Below, one piece after another: positions 18,106 to 26,520 of a stretch of DNA of 64,000 nucleotides (position 1 is its first letter; every line of letters starts with the position of its first letter). A program made the position numbers and the translations under genes. The DNA comes from DATJPW01 sp963752855 (GTDB lineage: Bacteria; Desulfobacterota; Desulfomonilia; Desulfomonilales; Desulfomonilaceae), in assembly GCA_963752855.1 (NCBI GenBank), contig CAVVZX010000047.1, positions 124,001 to 188,000 on the forward strand, given 5' to 3'. The notes under the pieces were generated by a model that searched no databases, was not told where the DNA came from, and saw only the letters and a program-made list of their open reading frames with translations.

Positions 18106-18342
18106 TTATTTGCGCTCCTTTATGAAATTGGCCACATCCTGTACAGTCTGGATCTTCTCAACCTCCTCATCCGTGATTTCGAGACTAAACTCATCTTCCA
18201 GGAGAGCAATCATGTCATATATATCCAGGGATTCCGCGCCGAGATCTTCGACTATTTTGGAATCCATGCGGATATTTTCCTTTTTCACATCGACGAGTAC
18301 TTCGGCGACCAGATCCACGACTCTTTTTTCGACATCATCCAT
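18106..18342 (-). CDS. acpP: Acyl carrier protein
   Basis: 78-residue acidic four-helix carrier of fatty-acid intermediates. The phosphopantetheine Ser is in LGAESLDIYDMIALLEDEF. The usual Asp before this Ser is Glu (ESL rather than DSL). GGAGG precedes the ATG at 18342; an open frame 18 codons longer has no family similarity. It lies between fabG and fabF, the standard position. Confidence 0.93.
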   Translation of the reverse strand: MDDVEKRVVDLVAEVLVDVKKENIRMDSKIVEDLGAESLDIYDMIALLEDEFSLEITDEEVEKIQTVQDVANFIKERK

Positions 18343-18447
18343 ATCGGTATATCCTCCTAATTGATTATTCCATGAGCGCTTTCTTGATCCTGCCACATCA
18401 TTTGCCGACTTTAGGGCCGCCCGGTCAGCGACATGTCGGCGATAAGC

Positions 18448-19218
18448 TCACATATAGAGCCCGCCATTTACCCGAATCACTTGACCGGTAATATAGTTCG
18501 ACATTCCCGAGCATAAGAAAACTACAGCGGCGGCCACATCCGTCGGCTCACCGGACCTGCGTAAAGGAATGTGTGTCCGAATAGCGTCCAATTGTCCATC
18601 ATTAAGTTGCTCGCCCATGCCGACGGTTATGATTCCCGGTGAAACCGCATTCACTAGAATGTTCCTGGGCGCCAACTCTCTGGCCAGCGCCCTGGTAAAT
18701 CCTATGAGTCCCGCTTTGGCCGCGGAATAGTTTACCTGGCCGGCGTTTCCAATTTCTCCTGCGGTAGAGGCTATGTTGATGATTCGGCCGCTTCTTCTCC
18801 GAATCATGCTTTTGCTCACAGCCCTACAAACGTGGAAGGCCCCCGCCAAATCAGTCGTCAGGACCTCGTTCCAATCGGTGTCTTTCATTCTGCCTATCAG
18901 GCCGTCTCTCGCTATGCCGGCGTTATTAACCAGGATGTCAATGCTCCCTCTGTCCGCTTGTATGGCCGCCATCCCGTTTTCTACCGCGACCGGGTCCGTT
19001 ACATCAAAGCGCTCTATCCTTCCATCTCCCCCCTGGTCCCTTATTGTTCTCAAAACATCGTCGGCGGCTTTCTCCTCGGTCCGGTAGTTGATGGCCACAA
19101 ACGCGCCGGCCTTTGCCAGAACCTGACAAATCGATCTACCGATGCCCCTGGATCCTCCAGTGACGACCGCCGTCTTTCCTTCCAAAGAGATCAGCGACAG
19201 CAGGTCTCGGTTCACCAC
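18448..19218 (-). CDS. fabG: 3-oxoacyl-ACP reductase
   Basis: NADPH-dependent short-chain dehydrogenase performing the first reduction of fatty-acid elongation. 256 residues. Cofactor loop TGGSRGIGRSI, structural NNAG (LVNNAGIARDGL), catalytic Ser (IINIASTAGEIGN), Tyr-x3-Lys (VNYSAAKAGLIG) and a C-terminal GQVIRVNGGLYM. The start overlaps the fabD stop by 7 bases. Confidence 0.94.
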   Translation of the reverse strand: MVNRDLLSLISLEGKTAVVTGGSRGIGRSICQVLAKAGAFVAINYRTEEKAADDVLRTIRDQGGDGRIERFDVTDPVAVENGMAAIQADRGSIDILVNNAGIARDGLIGRMKDTDWNEVLTTDLAGAFHVCRAVSKSMIRRRSGRIINIASTAGEIGNAGQVNYSAAKAGLIGFTRALARELAPRNILVNAVSPGIITVGMGEQLNDGQLDAIRTHIPLRRSGEPTDVAAAVVFLCSGMSNYITGQVIRVNGGLYM

Positions 19219-20177
19219 CTGGACTCCACAAAAGACCGAATGTCCTCGACTCCGGAAATATTAACCGCCTCAGCAGTTCGATCGATTCGACGCATCAGTC
19301 CAGTGAGGACCTTTCCCGGTCCTATCTCTATGAAGGTTCTCACTCCGCTGTTCAACATGGTCCGGATGGAGTCCTCCCATTGAACCGGGCTGACGACCTG
19401 ATCTATCAAGAGCTGCTTGACGGCGCTATCCGACGCAGGGTAGGGCTTAGCGCTTTTATTTGATATTACACCAAAAACAGGTGGTTTCATCTTTATGTTT
19501 TCGAGTCTGATGCGCAGGGCCTCTCGAGCCGGTTGCATAAGACTTGTGTGGAACGCGGATGAAACCGGCAGCATCACCGCTCTTACTCTTTTTTCCTGCT
19601 TCAATGCCTCTACGACGCGATTCAGGTTTTCGATATGACCTGAGATGACTACCTGGTCCGGCGCATTGAAATTGGCAGCTTCCAATACCAGGTCGCCTCG
19701 AAATCGGTCTGTTATTTCTGCGGCCTGCTCTCTCGAAACGCCTATGATAGCGGCCATTCCACAGGTCCCGGCAGGTTGCGAACCGTCCATACCTTTTGCG
19801 CGAACTCGGATAATGTCCAGAGCGTCTTCAAAATCCATAACACCGGCAGCGCATAATGCCGTGTACTCGCCCAACGAATGTCCGGCTGCGAAGGTCGGCG
19901 ATAACGAAACACTTTCCTTCAGAACCTCCAAAATAGCCATTGAGTGGACGAATACTGCCGGCTGTGTATGAATTGTGCGGTTCAGATCGTCACCGGATTC
20001 TCCGGACATAATTCGGGTCAGAGAATAGCCTAGAACCTCGTCTGCGCGTGTGAGCAAGGAACAGGCCACGGGGTAGTCTCGCATGAGATCCATGGCCATT
20101 CCCGGATATTGCGATCCTTGACCCGGAAACATCAGGGCCACTGATTCATTTTTTTGTGCGATCACAGCGGCTGCCAT
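19212..20177 (-). CDS. fabD: Malonyl-CoA:ACP transacylase
   Basis: Transfers malonyl groups from CoA to ACP. 321 residues. LMFPGQGSQYPGMAMDL near the N-terminus, nucleophile motif GHSLGEYTALCAAG (Ser), the catalytic His in VSSAFHTSLM and IEIGPGKVLTGL near the end. It follows rpmF after only 14 bases; in many bacteria plsX and fabH stand between these two genes, and here both are absent. Confidence 0.94.
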   Translation of the reverse strand: MAAAVIAQKNESVALMFPGQGSQYPGMAMDLMRDYPVACSLLTRADEVLGYSLTRIMSGESGDDLNRTIHTQPAVFVHSMAILEVLKESVSLSPTFAAGHSLGEYTALCAAGVMDFEDALDIIRVRAKGMDGSQPAGTCGMAAIIGVSREQAAEITDRFRGDLVLEAANFNAPDQVVISGHIENLNRVVEALKQEKRVRAVMLPVSSAFHTSLMQPAREALRIRLENIKMKPPVFGVISNKSAKPYPASDSAVKQLLIDQVVSPVQWEDSIRTMLNSGVRTFIEIGPGKVLTGLMRRIDRTAEAVNISGVEDIRSFVESRW

Positions 20178-20191
20178 GCGTTTCGAGTCGA

Positions 20192-20368
20192 CTACTCTGT
20201 TTCAACTACGGTTCTGTCCTTATAAAAGCCACAGGAAGGGCAAATCCTATGCGACATCATCGGTTCAGAGCATTGTGGACAAGCGACCAAGTTAACAGGA
20301 GTCAGCTTTTTATGGGTTCGGCGTTTGTCTCGCCTCGTACGGGAAACACGCTTCTTTGGTACCGGCAT
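20192..20368 (-). CDS. rpmF: 50S ribosomal protein L32
   Basis: 58 residues, MPVPKKRVSRTRRDKRRTHK at the N-terminus and a zinc ribbon CPQCSEPMMSHRICPSCGFY. This is the C+ form of L32 with four Cys, typical of bacteria with good zinc supply. It lies between yceD and fabD, its usual place. Confidence 0.94.
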   Translation of the reverse strand: MPVPKKRVSRTRRDKRRTHKKLTPVNLVACPQCSEPMMSHRICPSCGFYKDRTVVETE

Positions 20369-20527
20369 TGCGCATCCTTCTACTATTTATTATGGATTCA
20401 TCAACAAATCGAGCAAAAAACTAAGATCCAATCAAAATCGCGAAAAAGATTTCGAAAGTGTATCGATCATGATCAGACTAACTCGAAAGTGTCAATTCAT
20501 TTGCGGCCAGACTCGATAATTTGTTTT

Positions 20528-21085
20528 CTACGACCGAGCCTCGTCGTCCCGTTTCTTTTTCAGACTTGCCAGAGCCTCCCATCGGGGATCTATTTCTCTT
20601 TGGTCCCCGCACTTGCATTCAGGCGAGCCTTTCAAGGCCCCGCATTTCGGACAAAGACCGGGGCATTCTTCTCGACATAAAGGTTTCATAGGAATCTCGA
20701 GAAGAAGCTCCTGCACAATGAGTTCCGCCGGATCCAGCTCCGGGTTTTCCACGAAGACTACGTCCGCGTCCTGTTGCTCCACGCTGTGCTGGAATTGAGC
20801 AGCGAGTCCACCGGCTCGAAGCCGGAGATCCGGATTCATCTCTTTTTCGACAATGAAGTCGGAAAGACATCGTGAGCAGCGCAGACGAATGGATCCGACG
20901 ACGGCGCCGGAGAATAACACGTCCTCATCACTGCGGATTATATCGATTTTGCCGCGGATATGCGGGTCTATTTTCACATCTCCTGACACGGAGATCGTCT
21001 TGACGGCCTCAGAGAGGAAATCCTCATCTCCTGAGAAACTCAGGCGCAGGCCGTCTTCCGGAATATCATCGAATCGTATTTTCAT
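20528..21085 (-). CDS. YceD/DUF177-family protein
   Basis: 185 residues. YceD proteins lie upstream of rpmF in most bacteria and have been linked to 23S rRNA accumulation or large-subunit assembly. Motifs: RLRCSRCLSDFIVEKEMN (first CX2C), then PLCREECPGLCPKCGALKGS followed by CKCG, which form the Cys-rich C-terminal part. First gene of the fatty-acid operon; 159 bases separate it from rpmF. Confidence 0.88.
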   Translation of the reverse strand: MKIRFDDIPEDGLRLSFSGDEDFLSEAVKTISVSGDVKIDPHIRGKIDIIRSDEDVLFSGAVVGSIRLRCSRCLSDFIVEKEMNPDLRLRAGGLAAQFQHSVEQQDADVVFVENPELDPAELIVQELLLEIPMKPLCREECPGLCPKCGALKGSPECKCGDQREIDPRWEALASLKKKRDDEARS

Positions 21086-21410
21086 TGCCCGGCGACGTCA
21101 CGTCGTTAAAGCATAAACTCTAAGAATAAGTAATCCTATAAACCTAAGTCAAGAAAAATGTTGCTACTTCCTGTCCGGTCATGGAACGCCTGTCAAACAA
21201 AACCCTCAATGGTTCGTCCGGCAGGATGTCAAACTTTGCCAATTTTTCAGTTTACACATTTTCAGACTCGACTGCAATCCGCACGACTTCCGATCTCAAG
21301 CTAATTCTTTATAAATCGGTTATTATCCCTCAAATACACATGAAACATTGACATAATGCTGTCTTAGGGCTATACTATAACAAAAATTATCGGCCCGGAG
21401 ATCCGCAATA
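21086..21410. other. Divergent intergenic region
   Basis: AT-rich 325 bases between the divergent yceD operon and the small secreted protein. It holds the promoter at 21348 for the rightward gene. No other element recognised. Confidence 0.5.
21348..21376 (+). promoter_or_regulatory. Consensus sigma-70 promoter
   Basis: TTGACA at 21348-21353, 17-base spacer, TATACT at 21371-21376. It is the closest to consensus in the window and lies 34 bases before the ATG at 21411. Confidence 0.7.
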
Positions 21411-21686
21411 ATGAAAAAAATAGTCTTATTTATCATTACCTTGGTTGCCGTCAATATTCTGGCGCCCGGTTTAGTCGGCGCTCAAGACCTGAATCCATAC
21501 GCCCCGACCAATGCAGTGACAGCGGAACCAATGACGCCATATAATCTCGGGCTGATCCCTCAATGGTCAAGAACACATTATGTTCCGTGTCCTACCTGTT
21601 ATTTCCCGTCTTCCGGCGGTTTGCCTGACGTCCCGATTCAGTGGTGCGTCCGAGGTTGTCTTGGCATTCCTGTGCCGGTTCCCTAA
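21411..21686 (+). CDS. Small secreted Cys/Pro-rich protein
   Basis: 91 residues with a clear signal peptide (MKKIVLFIITLVAVNILAPG, cleavage near LVGAQ-D). The mature part of about 66 residues is rich in Pro, Tyr and Trp and carries CPTC and a CVRGC motif, so two disulfides or a metal site are possible. A near-perfect promoter precedes it, so high expression is likely. Family not recognised. Confidence 0.65.
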   Translation: MKKIVLFIITLVAVNILAPGLVGAQDLNPYAPTNAVTAEPMTPYNLGLIPQWSRTHYVPCPTCYFPSSGGLPDVPIQWCVRGCLGIPVPVP

Positions 21687-21720
21687 TGGCAAGTTCGGCG
21701 CCCCATACCGGAGCGATCTC

Positions 21721-22818
21721 CTATTCGGGTTTGTCGTGCTGCTGCAACCACTCTAATATCTTTGGAAAAACTTCTTCGGTAGCGTGCATGCCCAGAAGTA
21801 GATCCACATGACCGTAATCTTCTCGGCGCCCGGATTCTTTACCCATTATCACACACTCTGTTTTCGTGGCCTCGTTCAATCCCTTACAGGCATTCATCAC
21901 GGAAGCCGGTGGCGCCATATAATCTTTCGATCCGCCCATGAAAAGAATCGGGACATCAGATTGGCTCAGCCCTGCAAGATAAGGCGCCCCGTCTTCAGGT
22001 CCGAAAACTCCTGTTTCTATGAATCGGCCGAAATCCCGCCACAATTTGCCGGGGGATATCGGCGTCGAGACCAACGCGATTGTCTTGCGTGCGACAGAAG
22101 GCTCGATATTACCTATATGAAAGAGGCCCCATACTGACGCAGGAACCCAGGGAGCCAGCGGGGCAATCATCCGTCCGAGAAACGGCAATGGCGAAATGGG
22201 TAACCGTCCGAGGAGCGGTTCCAATTTCAACAATGGCCTAACCCTCGCGATATCTATTTCTGAGAAGTCAGTAGGCGATCCCACAACAACTGCTGAAGCC
22301 AAGGCTGAGTCAGGGTTTGATGCCAGATAAGCTAATATCAGCATACCCCCCATGCTGTGGCCTACCCAGTGGACTCCGGAGCTGCGGGTACGCGAGAGGA
22401 CAGCTTCTATTATCGCGGGAGCATCATGTCGGAGGTGATCTTCAAAGTCCCATGAATAGGGCACATCCGAATGCTTGATTCCAGGACGGTCGCTCATTCC
22501 GGATCCTCGGAGTTCCGCAACCCACACATCGCGCCCGTGTCTCTTTAAAAAGCCGGCTAAAGAAGGGGCGCCTTGAATATCGAATAAATAGCGATTCGCT
22601 TCGAGCCCATGACAAAGGATCACGGGAAATCCCACGGCTGGTCCGGAGGGACGATAGTGATGCAATGCCAATCGCCAACCATCATCGGTTCTGAAGTAAA
22701 CAGTTTCATCCTGAGTTGTGGGCTCATGGTAGAACCATTGCCAAAAATATCCCAGGAAGATGATACCGGCGATTACGATGAGCAGGCTATAAAACAGGCT
22801 CAAGATTGTTTCCAACAT
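21721..22818 (-). CDS. Membrane-anchored alpha/beta hydrolase
   Basis: 365 residues. An N-terminal membrane helix (LSLFYSLLIVIAGIIFLGYF) is followed by an alpha/beta-hydrolase domain: oxyanion loop ILCHGLEANRY, nucleophile elbow GHSMGGMLILAY (Ser), acid region ILFMGGSKDYMAPP (Asp) and the His in EDYGHVDLLLG. It resembles the PhaC/lipase-like hydrolases; the substrate is unknown. The DUF2752 gene ends 21 bases upstream on the same strand, so they are probably cotranscribed. Confidence 0.82.
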   Translation of the reverse strand: MLETILSLFYSLLIVIAGIIFLGYFWQWFYHEPTTQDETVYFRTDDGWRLALHHYRPSGPAVGFPVILCHGLEANRYLFDIQGAPSLAGFLKRHGRDVWVAELRGSGMSDRPGIKHSDVPYSWDFEDHLRHDAPAIIEAVLSRTRSSGVHWVGHSMGGMLILAYLASNPDSALASAVVVGSPTDFSEIDIARVRPLLKLEPLLGRLPISPLPFLGRMIAPLAPWVPASVWGLFHIGNIEPSVARKTIALVSTPISPGKLWRDFGRFIETGVFGPEDGAPYLAGLSQSDVPILFMGGSKDYMAPPASVMNACKGLNEATKTECVIMGKESGRREDYGHVDLLLGMHATEEVFPKILEWLQQHDKPE

Positions 22819-22839
22819 TGTCCTTCCAACAGGTATTTT

Positions 22840-23352
22840 CTAAACCCTCATGATTTCCACAATCAGTCTTGATATCCATGCAAATATGAAGCAAAAGAGT
22901 AATATCCATATTATCCAATCAGCGGCCCGGTTTAAACGGCCTCCGTCATCCACTGAAAGCCCGTAGCCGAGGTATCGCAAAACGCGATAAGGGACCTGTA
23001 GCCAGCACAATACGAACAACACAGGGCCCATGGGATTGGCGCGGGTGGCTAAGTAGAATTCCCCGTGGGCCATCGCCACAAAGCTCCTGGTCAGTCCGCA
23101 TCCGGGGCATGAAATGCCAAAGACAAGTCGGCTCATGCACGTCTCCGGCAATTGAACTTTCCATCCCAAATGATGGAGAGTAAGACAGATTACGCCTTCA
23201 GGAGAGAGATCAAGAACGAATGCCCCGGCAATTGCTGTGAGAGCTAACGCCAGTATCCAAAGGTGCTCGATTCTACCACGCTGTTGAGAAGTCGGCTTAA
23301 CAGCCTGATGACGTTCATCCGAGGATATGATTACCGGCGTTCCGAATTCCAC
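22840..23352 (-). CDS. DUF2752-family membrane protein
   Basis: 170 residues. The family signature is GISCPGCGLTRSFVAMAHGE, followed by ATRANPMGP. Three membrane helices are visible (LWILALALTAIAGAFVLDL, VLFVLCWLQVPYRVL and WIIWILLFCFIFAWISRLIV). Function of the family is unknown. Followed by the alpha/beta hydrolase. Confidence 0.85.
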   Translation of the reverse strand: MEFGTPVIISSDERHQAVKPTSQQRGRIEHLWILALALTAIAGAFVLDLSPEGVICLTLHHLGWKVQLPETCMSRLVFGISCPGCGLTRSFVAMAHGEFYLATRANPMGPVLFVLCWLQVPYRVLRYLGYGLSVDDGGRLNRAADWIIWILLFCFIFAWISRLIVEIMRV

Positions 23353-23469
23353 TTGTATACCTTAATCATTGTGATCAAGTCAGGTTGTAACCAATACCAA
23401 AGCTCTTGTCCACTGCGCGTCCCGATCAAGGCAGTATTTCTAATCGTTATTTGTATTATGTTATAATTC

Positions 23470-23498
23470 TTGACAATATCAGTTCCCTCTGCTAATTC
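23470..23498 (+). promoter_or_regulatory. Sigma-70-type promoter for the VWA-OmpA gene
   Basis: TTGACA at 23470-23475, 17-base spacer, TAATTC at 23493-23498. The start codon follows at 23556. Confidence 0.5.
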
Positions 23499-23555
23499 CT
23501 GGCGAACCGTCCAGCCTATTGGGTTGGGCGGCGGTTTAATTCATGGAGGACCGTC

Positions 23556-24623
23556 ATGCTAACCTTTTCAAGGGGTTGGCTTTCCAGAACATTGATTCCC
23601 GGCTTGGCAGTTATGCTTATCGTGGCCTCTTTCTCGAGTCCGGCCGGCGCGGATGATTGCAAGAGGGTCTCCAATATTCTGGTCCTCTTCGATGCTTCCG
23701 GATTCATGAAAGATAAGTGGGAATTTTTTCTGCAGCAGATGGCGTTTTTCCAGCAGGCTATGCCGATAACCGCGGACGGATTTTTTAACGTGGGAATACG
23801 TCATTACGGGCTGAAAGTGGGACTAGGTTGCGAAAACACAGAAAGCATTCTGGCTATACAGCCTTGGGACCCGGAACGATTTTTGAACGCGTTTCCCAAG
23901 AATGTATCCTATGGAGTGAGCGCCCTTTCAGCGGGTTTGAGAGCGGCCGGTGATGAAGCGGCGTCGGCTGAAGGAAAAACCGTAATTGTCTTAATTGGCG
24001 GCGGCATCGAATCGTGCAATATGGATCCTATTAAAGTAACGGACCAGATTTGTAGGAACAATCCGGACCTGGAGATACACACTTTCCAGATCGCGAACGC
24101 GCCTGAAGGAAGTTTCTATTTGAGAGGCATAGCGCAAAGAAGCCATGGCACTTATAACCGCGTGGAAGATACGAGGTCATCCGCATCTTGGCACGCCTGG
24201 ATGAAGAGGAATCTGGTCATGCCCTGCGCGTCGTCTGCGCCCCAGAGCCCGGAGCAGACGCGTGCGGCTGTCGGACCGGTTCTCTTTGATTCAAAAGGTC
24301 TTTCAGTCCGATCAAACGACCCTGCCGTGGACGTCACAAATTTACAGAATCTCAATGCGGTGGCCCAAATCCTTAGAACAACCCCTTCGGCGAAGGTTGT
24401 GCTTCATGGGTTTTCAGACGCAAAAGGTAATCCGGACTTCAATATGAAACTGTCTCGGAAGAGGGCAGAAGCAGTGGCGCAGTTCCTAATGAAGACATAT
24501 CACGTATCCTCAACGCGCATCAGCATAATGCCTCACGGATCATCGCAGGCGGCGCTGCAAACTCCCGCGGCCGCTCAGCAGCCCGGAGCGCGGAGAGTTG
24601 AATTCGAGATCACTTATCAATAG
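23556..24623 (+). CDS. Secreted VWA-OmpA fusion protein
   Basis: 355 residues. The signal peptide ends near PAGADD. Residues 38-200 are a von Willebrand A-like domain beginning ILVLFDASGFM. The metal motif DxSxS is imperfect (Phe in place of the last Ser), and the later acidic loop reads IGGGIESCNMDP instead of a TDG-type loop. Residues 235-355 are an OmpA C-terminal domain that binds peptidoglycan: VVLHGFSDAKGNPDFNMKLS then RKRAEAVAQFL. It probably sits in the periplasm or outer membrane, tied to the wall. The ATG follows GGAGGACCGTC. Confidence 0.85.
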   Translation: MLTFSRGWLSRTLIPGLAVMLIVASFSSPAGADDCKRVSNILVLFDASGFMKDKWEFFLQQMAFFQQAMPITADGFFNVGIRHYGLKVGLGCENTESILAIQPWDPERFLNAFPKNVSYGVSALSAGLRAAGDEAASAEGKTVIVLIGGGIESCNMDPIKVTDQICRNNPDLEIHTFQIANAPEGSFYLRGIAQRSHGTYNRVEDTRSSASWHAWMKRNLVMPCASSAPQSPEQTRAAVGPVLFDSKGLSVRSNDPAVDVTNLQNLNAVAQILRTTPSAKVVLHGFSDAKGNPDFNMKLSRKRAEAVAQFLMKTYHVSSTRISIMPHGSSQAALQTPAAAQQPGARRVEFEITYQ

Positions 24624-24745
24624 CGGCGATCAATCAGGGGCGCGCTCTCTGACTGATTTGCCTCGTGGCCGTCGGACAAACCATCTTTCCAAGTCTTGCC
24701 CTTTGTTCTATTATTTAATATAGGAATTTTTTTGTTGGCGGAAAT

Positions 24746-25282
24746 ATGGCGCGACTGTCACAACGATTCATCTATTTCTATTATCTTTTGGCGATAGCGG
24801 TTCTTCTGCTTCCTTCAGGGGTTCTGGCCGCCGAGCGAACGCCATAGGGCCGGAAAAGCTGCTGCAAACCGGCCAAGAGCTTGCGGACAAGACTCATTAT
24901 TTGGAGGCCCTCGATCTTTTGGAGGAGGCAAGGGATATTCTCGACAACAACGGTTCGCCACAGGGTTCGATTTATGCGGATGTGTTGTTCACGCTCGCGG
25001 CAAACTAAAATTAAAGCCAGGCTCCATCAGAATTTTTCGGCGTACTATGTCAAAACTGCTCTCCATGACATACAGACTGCCAACAAACTAAGAGAACGAC
25101 TCCCGGACACCGCCCCCCAAAGATTGGCCGAAGGTCTTTTTCTAGAGGGTTATATTCAGAAAAGATTTTTTTTGCGGACAAAGCAGGCCATGGCATGTTT
25201 TTCAAAAGCATTGAAGATCTACCCTGGCCTGGCTACGGCAAAGCGGGAGTTAGCCGAGCTTGAGTTGCAGGAGTCCAAATAA
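24746..25282 (+). CDS. Secreted TPR-like protein, two frameshifts
   Basis: Signal peptide FIYFYYLLAIAVLLLPSGVL at the start (ATG 24746), then a TAG at 24845. Moving to frame 1 gives GPEKLLQTGQELADKTHYLE and continues to a TAA at 25006. Dropping one base returns to frame 2: KIKARLHQNFSAYYVKTALH to the stop at 25282. The rebuilt protein is about 178 residues of helical repeats (ACFSKALKIYPGLATAKREL is TPR-like). A base is missing near 24843 and one is extra near 25006. Sequencing error and true decay cannot be told apart for this small gene. Confidence 0.55.
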
Positions 25283-25357
25283 TGGCGTGATTTCGCCCAG
25301 AAAGGACCGGGGATCGGCAGCCGGGTTGGCCCCCCGACATATCAACTGAGGGTCACG

Positions 25358-25600
25358 ATGAAAAAAGCTAAAGAAACCAAGGACGAGGCATCCGGTTTCG
25401 ATGAACAACTTGAGACGCTGAAGTCGATAGTGGAAAAAATGGAACACGGCGGACTGAGCCTCGATGAGAGTCTGAAATTGTTCGAAGAGGGTATAGGATT
25501 GTCCAAACGACTCCTAGACATACTCAACCGCTCGGAAGGCCGTGTAGAAGAACTACTTGCAACCATGGAGAGGGTACCCTTTAGCCGGGGTGAGGAATAG
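25358..25600 (+). CDS. xseB: Exodeoxyribonuclease VII small subunit
   Basis: 80 residues of coiled helices: SGFDEQLETLKSIVEKMEHG followed by LSLDESLKLFEEGIGLSKRL. With XseA it makes exonuclease VII, which degrades single-stranded DNA. xseA is not adjacent, but xseB-ispA-dxs is a common order. The stop lies 7 bases before the ispA start. Confidence 0.93.
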   Translation: MKKAKETKDEASGFDEQLETLKSIVEKMEHGGLSLDESLKLFEEGIGLSKRLLDILNRSEGRVEELLATMERVPFSRGEE

Positions 25601-25607
25601 GATCCGG

Positions 25608-26501
25608 ATGGTGAATCTGGAAGACTACCTGGCACAGAAGCGGCGAATAATCGATAAGAGTCTTGACGACTTACTCCCTAATGAAGATAATGAAGCCGCC
25701 ATGCTACATACGGCGATGCGCTACAGCATCTTCGCCGGAGGAAAAAGAATAAGGCCTATTTTGGCTATGGCGTCGGCCGAGGCCGTGGGGGGCAAGGCGG
25801 AAAGTGTTTTGCCGTTAGCGGTGGCGTTGGAGTGCATTCATACATATTCGCTGATTCATGATGACTTGCCTGCTATGGATGACGACGATCTGCGGCGCGG
25901 GAAGCCTACGGCCCACAAGGTTTTTGGGGAAGCTATCGCCATTCTGGCCGGCGACGCGTTATTAACTTTTGCGTTCGAGATCCTCAGCTCTCCTTGGGCC
26001 GTGCGACTCTACAGGCCTGAGAGGCTGCTGACCGCCATTCGAGACTTGACTGTGGCAGCCGGGCCGAGGAAATTGGTGGCCGGCCAGGCCGTGGACATTT
26101 TGAGCGAGGGTGAAGAGGTCGGCGAAAAGATTGTAGAGTTTATTGTCAGAGCGAAGACCGCCGCTCTTATACGCGTATCCCTTACTACCGGAGCTTTGCT
26201 GGCTGGTGGGGATTCCCGGCAAATCGAAGCGCTGGGCCGGTACGGCGAGTTGTTGGGAATGGCGTTTCAGATCAGAGATGACCTGCTGGATCTCGAAGGA
26301 GATCCGGAAAAGCTGGGAAAAGCAGTAAAAAAAGATGTATCCCGCGGTAAGCCCACGTATCCCACGCTTTTGGGACAGGACGAAACAAAGAAAATGATGA
26401 CCAGGCTCCTCGATTCAGGCTTGGAGGCGATCAAACCTATTGGCCCCAAGGCCGAGCCGCTTGCTCTTATCGGCAGATACGTAGGTGAGCGAATAAGTTG
26501 A
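25608..26501 (+). CDS. ispA: Polyprenyl (geranyl/farnesyl) diphosphate synthase
   Basis: 297 residues. Trans-prenyltransferase that condenses IPP with allylic diphosphates. Motifs: FAGGKRIRPILAMASAEA, first Asp-rich motif LIHDDLPAMDDDDLRRGKPT, second Asp-rich motif FQIRDDLLDLEGD, and KKDVSRGKPTYPTLLG near the end. ATG at 25608 gives the normal length; the frame upstream overlaps xseB. Confidence 0.93.
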   Translation: MVNLEDYLAQKRRIIDKSLDDLLPNEDNEAAMLHTAMRYSIFAGGKRIRPILAMASAEAVGGKAESVLPLAVALECIHTYSLIHDDLPAMDDDDLRRGKPTAHKVFGEAIAILAGDALLTFAFEILSSPWAVRLYRPERLLTAIRDLTVAAGPRKLVAGQAVDILSEGEEVGEKIVEFIVRAKTAALIRVSLTTGALLAGGDSRQIEALGRYGELLGMAFQIRDDLLDLEGDPEKLGKAVKKDVSRGKPTYPTLLGQDETKKMMTRLLDSGLEAIKPIGPKAEPLALIGRYVGERIS

Positions 26502-26520
26502 CAAAAGGTGAACGAAGGAA

